Source of the DNA: Corallococcus soli
Lineage (GTDB): Bacteria; Myxococcota; Myxococcia; Myxococcales; Myxococcaceae
NCBI RefSeq assembly: GCF_014930455.1
Contig: NZ_JAAIYO010000001.1
Span: 620,001 to 684,000 of the forward strand
Direction: 5' to 3'
DNA length: 64,000 nt
The notes beneath the pieces were generated by a model. That model did no database searches. It was not told the origin of the DNA and saw only the letters and a list, made by a program, of their open reading frames with translations. Shown in pieces: positions 60,810 to 64,000 of the stretch (the first letter of the stretch is position 1; the number at the start of each line of letters is the position of its first letter). Position numbers and translations under genes: made by a program.

Positions 60810-63035
60810 TTGGCTCATCGACTGTTGAAGACGATTGGCGCGGCTTGGCTCGGAGTGGCTCTGACGGCGTGCGGTACGCAGGGGTCCACCGGAGAGGAAG
60901 CAAAGGCGCCTGAGCAGGAGAAGTCGGGCGAGGACATCCAGAGCACGCTGAACGCGCTCGGCGGTGCCCAGGTCGTGGGCGTGCACGCCGACGGCATCCC
61001 GGACAGCATCCGGGGCGAGCTGGGCCGCGCGGTGGGGACGCTGAACACGCTGTCCGCGGGGCACCAGGCGGTCGCGGCGGTGGCGCCCGCGTTCCGGCTG
61101 AAGGCGGAGGACCTGGTCCTGCGCCGGACGAACACGGACGAGCAGGGCAACCAGCACCTGCGCTTCACGCAGATGAAGAACGGCCTGGAAGTGGTCGGCG
61201 GTGAGCTGGCGGTGCACGTGCGCCCGGACGGCACGGTGTACGCGGCCAACGGCTCGGCGCGCGACGGCGTCTCCGTCTCCGCCCTGCCGCGCATCGCGGC
61301 GACCTCCGCGCAGCAGGCGGCGCTGAGCGCGACGGCCGGCACGGAGCTGGCGGTGGAAGGCTCCCCCCGGCTGGTGTACGTGCGCACCGAGGACGGCGCG
61401 CTGCGCCTGGCCTACGAGGTGACGGTGACGGGTCGGGGCGCCGAAGCCCCCATCCGCGACCGCGTGTACGTGGGCGGCGCGGACGGCTCCATCGTCCTGG
61501 TCGCGCCGCAGATCCACACGGCGCTCAACCGCCGCGTGTACAGCGCGAACAACGGCAGCAGCACGCCGGGCACGCTCAAGCGCAGCGAGGGCCAGGCGGC
61601 CATCGGTGACTCGCACGTCGACGTCAACTACGACATGCTGGGCTACACCTACGACTGCTACAAGACGCTCTTCAACCGCGACTCGCTGGACAACGCGGGC
61701 GCCGTGCTCATCAGCACGGTTCACTACGGCAACAACTACGTGAACGCCTACTGGGACGGCACCCAGATGGTGTACGGCGACGGCGACGGCGTGAACTCCA
61801 TCGAGCTGGGCAAGGACCCGGACGTCACGGTCCACGAGCTGACCCACGCCGTCACGTCGAAGGAGTCCAACCTCACGTACTCCGGCCAGTCCGGCGGCCT
61901 CAACGAGGCGATGTCCGACACGTTCGGCGCCATCTGCGAGAGCTGGAAGACGGGCACGTGGAGCACCGCGCAGGACATCTGGCTGGTGGGCGAGGACGTC
62001 TGGACGCCCGCGACGGCGAACGACGCGCTTCGCTACATGGATGACCCGGCGAAGGACGGCGTGTCCAAGGACTGGGCGGCCAACGTGACGTCCGGCACGG
62101 ACGTGCACTACAGCTCCGGCGTGCCCAACCTGGCGTTCGCGCTGCTGTCCAAGGGCGGCGTGCACCCGCGTGGCCGCTCCACCATCAACGTGCCGGCCAT
62201 CGGCGTCGAGAAGGCCGCGCGCATCTGGTACAAGGCCAACACGGACATCTACACGGCGGGCACCACGTTCCTGCAGGCGAAGACCTGGACCATCCAGGCC
62301 GCCTCGGAGCTGGGCTACGACCAGGCGACCCAGGACGCGGTGAAGGCCGCCTGGGAAGCGGTGGGCGTGGGCGGCGTGGTGGTGCCCCCGGTCACCGTTC
62401 CGCTGACCAACAACGTGGCGGTGACGGGCATCTCCGACAGCGCCGGCAACGCGCGCTACTACACGCTGGCCGTTCCCGCGGGCGCCACGGCGCTGACGTT
62501 CGTCACCTCCGGTGGCACGGGTGACGTGGACCTGTACGTCAAGTTCGGCTCCGCGCCGACGACGTCCGTGTACGACTGCCGTCCGTACGCCGGTGGCAAC
62601 GCGGAGACGTGCACCATCCCGGTTGCGCAGGCTGGCACCTACCATGTGATGCTCAACGCCTACTCGAACTACTCGGGCGTGACGCTGAAGGGCAGCTACA
62701 CGGGCGGTGGCGGACCCACGGGCAACGTGCTGCAGAACAACGTGCCGGTGACGGGCATCTCCGGCGCCTCCGGCTCGTTCGCCACGGAGTGGACCACGCT
62801 GGACGTGCCGGCCGGTCGTGCGGTCACCATCACCACCACGGGTGGCACGGGTGACGCGGACCTGCACGTGCGCTTCGGCGCCTCGCCGACGACCACCACG
62901 TACGACTGCCGTCCGTACGCCAGCGGCAACAACGAGACCTGCTCGTTCCCGGCCAAGACGACCGCGGGCAAGTACTACGTGAAGCTCCGCGGCTACTCGG
63001 CGTACTCGGGCGTGACGCTCAAGGCCGTCTACTAG
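60810..63035 (+). CDS. Secreted M4 (thermolysin-like) metalloprotease with two PPC domains
   Basis: A 741-residue protein. I prefer TTG 60810, because GGAGG lies 7 bp upstream and it yields a proper lipoprotein-like signal (LLKTIGAAWLGVALTAC); ATG 60756 has no ribosome-binding site and would add 18 residues. An FTP/inhibitor propeptide (about 60-200) is followed by the protease: zinc site HELTH at about 342 with the third ligand Glu in GGLNEAMSD, and the active-site His in DVHYSSGVPN. Two C-terminal pre-peptidase (PPC) domains follow (about 535-620 and 655-741), each with DxDLxV and DCRPYA motifs. It is an extracellular protease, likely used for prey degradation. Confidence 0.95.
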   Translation: MAHRLLKTIGAAWLGVALTACGTQGSTGEEAKAPEQEKSGEDIQSTLNALGGAQVVGVHADGIPDSIRGELGRAVGTLNTLSAGHQAVAAVAPAFRLKAEDLVLRRTNTDEQGNQHLRFTQMKNGLEVVGGELAVHVRPDGTVYAANGSARDGVSVSALPRIAATSAQQAALSATAGTELAVEGSPRLVYVRTEDGALRLAYEVTVTGRGAEAPIRDRVYVGGADGSIVLVAPQIHTALNRRVYSANNGSSTPGTLKRSEGQAAIGDSHVDVNYDMLGYTYDCYKTLFNRDSLDNAGAVLISTVHYGNNYVNAYWDGTQMVYGDGDGVNSIELGKDPDVTVHELTHAVTSKESNLTYSGQSGGLNEAMSDTFGAICESWKTGTWSTAQDIWLVGEDVWTPATANDALRYMDDPAKDGVSKDWAANVTSGTDVHYSSGVPNLAFALLSKGGVHPRGRSTINVPAIGVEKAARIWYKANTDIYTAGTTFLQAKTWTIQAASELGYDQATQDAVKAAWEAVGVGGVVVPPVTVPLTNNVAVTGISDSAGNARYYTLAVPAGATALTFVTSGGTGDVDLYVKFGSAPTTSVYDCRPYAGGNAETCTIPVAQAGTYHVMLNAYSNYSGVTLKGSYTGGGGPTGNVLQNNVPVTGISGASGSFATEWTTLDVPAGRAVTITTTGGTGDADLHVRFGASPTTTTYDCRPYASGNNETCSFPAKTTAGKYYVKLRGYSAYSGVTLKAVY

Positions 63036-63062
63036 TCGTCGCATCCGCGGTCTGAAGACAGG

Positions 63063-63100
63063 CACCCGGGGAGCCGACGAGGCTTCCCGGGTGTCGTCGT
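63063..63100 (+). terminator. Terminator of the M4 protease gene
   Basis: CACCCGGGGAGCC (63063-63075) pairs with GGCTTCCCGGGTG (63081-63093) with one wobble, around a 5-nt loop, followed by TCGTCGTTT. It starts 28 bp past the stop codon. Confidence 0.75.
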
Positions 63101-63124
63101 TTCGGGGTTGTCGCCGCGCGGGTG

Positions 63125-64000
63125 CTAGCGACGCACCTGCACGTCGCGGGCGACGGTGCGTCCGCCGATGAGGGCGAAGCTGGCGCGCACCGGCGTGCCT
63201 TCCCGCAGCTCCGGGAGGGGCACGCGCTGGCCCTGGCGCAGGCCCCGGCTTCGCGGGTCGAGCTGGAGTTCGTAGACGGTGCCCTCGCCGTCGCGCACGT
63301 GCAGGGTGTCGCGGCTCGCGCGCGTCACCCGGCCGTTCACCGTGCTGGTGGCGATGGTGACCTGCTCGAGCGGCCGGTCCGCGGCGCTGTCCGTCACCGC
63401 CGCCTGCGCCGCCTTGGCCGCGCCCTCGTACCAGGCCTCGTCCTCGCTGGCCTGCACCGCCTGCGCGCCAATCATCACCCGGCCCTGCTCGGGGGCCTGC
63501 GTCGCGGGCTGGCCGTTCGCCTGCGCGGCCCGGGGCGGCGTGTTCGCGTTCGGCGCCGCCGCGCCCTGCCGGGGCGAAAGCGCCGGGTCCCTCGCGGGCG
63601 CCGCCGCGCCCTGGGTCATGTCGCCCCGGGCTGGAGCCTGCGCGGGGCCGCTGCCGCCAGTCGCGGGTGCGTTCTCCGGGGCGGTGCCGGTATCGCGGGT
63701 CGCGGGCGTGTTCGCCTGGGCTGTGCCGGTATCGCGGGTCGCGGGCGTGTTCGCCTGGGCCGTGCCGCTGCCGCCATGGGCCGGAGCGTTCGTGTTCGCC
63801 TGGGCCGTGCCGCTGCCGCCATGGGCCGGAGCGTTCGTATTCGCCTGGGCGGTGCCGTCGTTCGTATTCGCGGGCGCCTGGGCCATGCCGCTGCCGCCGT
63901 AGGCCGGTGCGTCCGCTGGAGCCTGCGCCGCCGTGCGGTCGGCTTCGCTCCCGCGCGCGTCTCGCTGTGGCAGGGCTCCCGGTGGAGGCGCCGTGTTCGC
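63125..64000 (-). CDS. Repeat-rich protein with a small C-terminal beta-domain (5' part cut by window end)
   Basis: The frame is open from base 64000 down to a stop at 63125, so the start lies beyond the window; an internal ATG at 63886 is unlikely to be the true start because the frame continues upstream with the same Ala/Pro/Gln-rich composition. Most of the visible 291 residues are low-complexity linker with tandem GTAQANTNAPAHGGS and GTAQANTPATRDT units. The last about 100 residues form a separate domain (EQVTIATSTVNGRVTRASRDTLHV, VYELQLDPRSRGLRQGQRVPL) with a beta-barrel look, similar to small OB-like or DUF5666-like domains that tune a property. The full architecture cannot be seen. Confidence 0.75.
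   Translation of the reverse strand, partial: ANTAPPPGALPQRDARGSEADRTAAQAPADAPAYGGSGMAQAPANTNDGTAQANTNAPAHGGSGTAQANTNAPAHGGSGTAQANTPATRDTGTAQANTPATRDTGTAPENAPATGGSGPAQAPARGDMTQGAAAPARDPALSPRQGAAAPNANTPPRAAQANGQPATQAPEQGRVMIGAQAVQASEDEAWYEGAAKAAQAAVTDSAADRPLEQVTIATSTVNGRVTRASRDTLHVRDGEGTVYELQLDPRSRGLRQGQRVPLPELREGTPVRASFALIGGRTVARDVQVRR
63690..63857. repeat. Tandem coding repeats, 2 x 39 bp and 2 x 45 bp
   Basis: Two 39-bp units (63690-63728 and 63729-63767) run directly into two 45-bp units (63768-63812 and 63813-63857). Each pair differs internally by one or two bases. All units share TTCGCCTGGGC and encode GTAQANT. The near-identity points to recent, strain-variable expansion by slippage. 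Confidence 0.9.

Noticed and set aside
60771..63065. A 764-codon minus-strand frame opposite the M4 protease
   Set aside because: Antisense artefact with Val/His/Arg-rich composition. The protease carries HELTH and PPC motifs on the other strand.
63690..63857. Regular repeats that could suggest a CRISPR array
   Set aside because: Units are contiguous without unique spacers and lie in frame in a coding sequence.

Overview
The window is about 70 % G+C, packed with genes on both strands, and reads as a chromosomal segment of a fruiting myxobacterium (Corallococcus/Myxococcus type). I infer this from the extreme third-position GC, the many lipoproteins with alanine/proline-rich linkers, a eukaryotic-type Ser/Thr kinase with a zinc-ribbon N-terminus, a eukaryote-like cyclophilin, an RpoH-like alternative sigma factor, and many single-domain signalling or TPR proteins. 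I call 53 protein genes (two cut by the window ends), one pseudogene remnant, one tRNA, and several promoters and terminators. I see no insertion sequence, prophage, CRISPR array or rRNA.

Layout. 1-4.4 kb: unrecognised membrane proteins and an MsbA-like ABC exporter. 4.5-6.3 kb: a small hypothetical protein and DnaJ, with a long inverted repeat around the dnaJ promoter. 6.4-12.3 kb: a translationally coupled lipoprotein pair (LpoA/LivJ-like plus WD40-like), a flavin reductase-like protein, a degenerate GT51 transglycosylase-like membrane protein and a RuvC-like nuclease. 12.3-18.9 kb (all minus): Ser/Thr kinase, a glycine-rich beta-helix lipoprotein, its upstream partner, and an orphan CpaF-type secretion ATPase. 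19-27.7 kb: uracil-DNA glycosylase, a TPM-domain/zinc-ribbon pair, thioesterase, EEP-family hydrolase, TPR protein, response regulator and an M24 peptidase.

28-41 kb: TPR protein, gyrA with a recognisable promoter, an orphan ABC ATPase, DUF1232, a scramblase-like protein, and a MerR regulator coupled to a VIT/vWA protein behind a near-consensus promoter that predicts a leaderless mRNA. 41-48 kb: cyclophilin, an SPFH/NfeD membrane-quality pair, amidohydrolase, an NhaR-like regulator and an RpoH-like sigma factor. 48.1-49.4 kb: tRNA-Phe(GAA), followed by a small two-gene winged-helix/nucleotidyltransferase cassette that resembles toxin-antitoxin or abortive-infection modules and carries three 13-bp palindromes spaced exactly 21 bp apart at its 5' end. 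50-57 kb: a SWIM/SNF2 helicase and a coupled pair of M16 peptidases (one catalytic, one lacking the zinc motif). 57-64 kb: a lipoprotein next to the deletion remnant of its paralogue, a DUF1615 lipoprotein, a secreted M4 metalloprotease with two PPC domains, and a repeat-rich protein running off the right end.

Most of the window is core-like. The best candidates for something less described are the winged-helix/nucleotidyltransferase cassette with its phased operator, the inactive-looking GT51 homologue, the small RuvC-like nuclease linked to the kinase, and the inverted repeat that encloses the dnaJ -10 element. All functional statements come from motif reading by eye; no database search was run.
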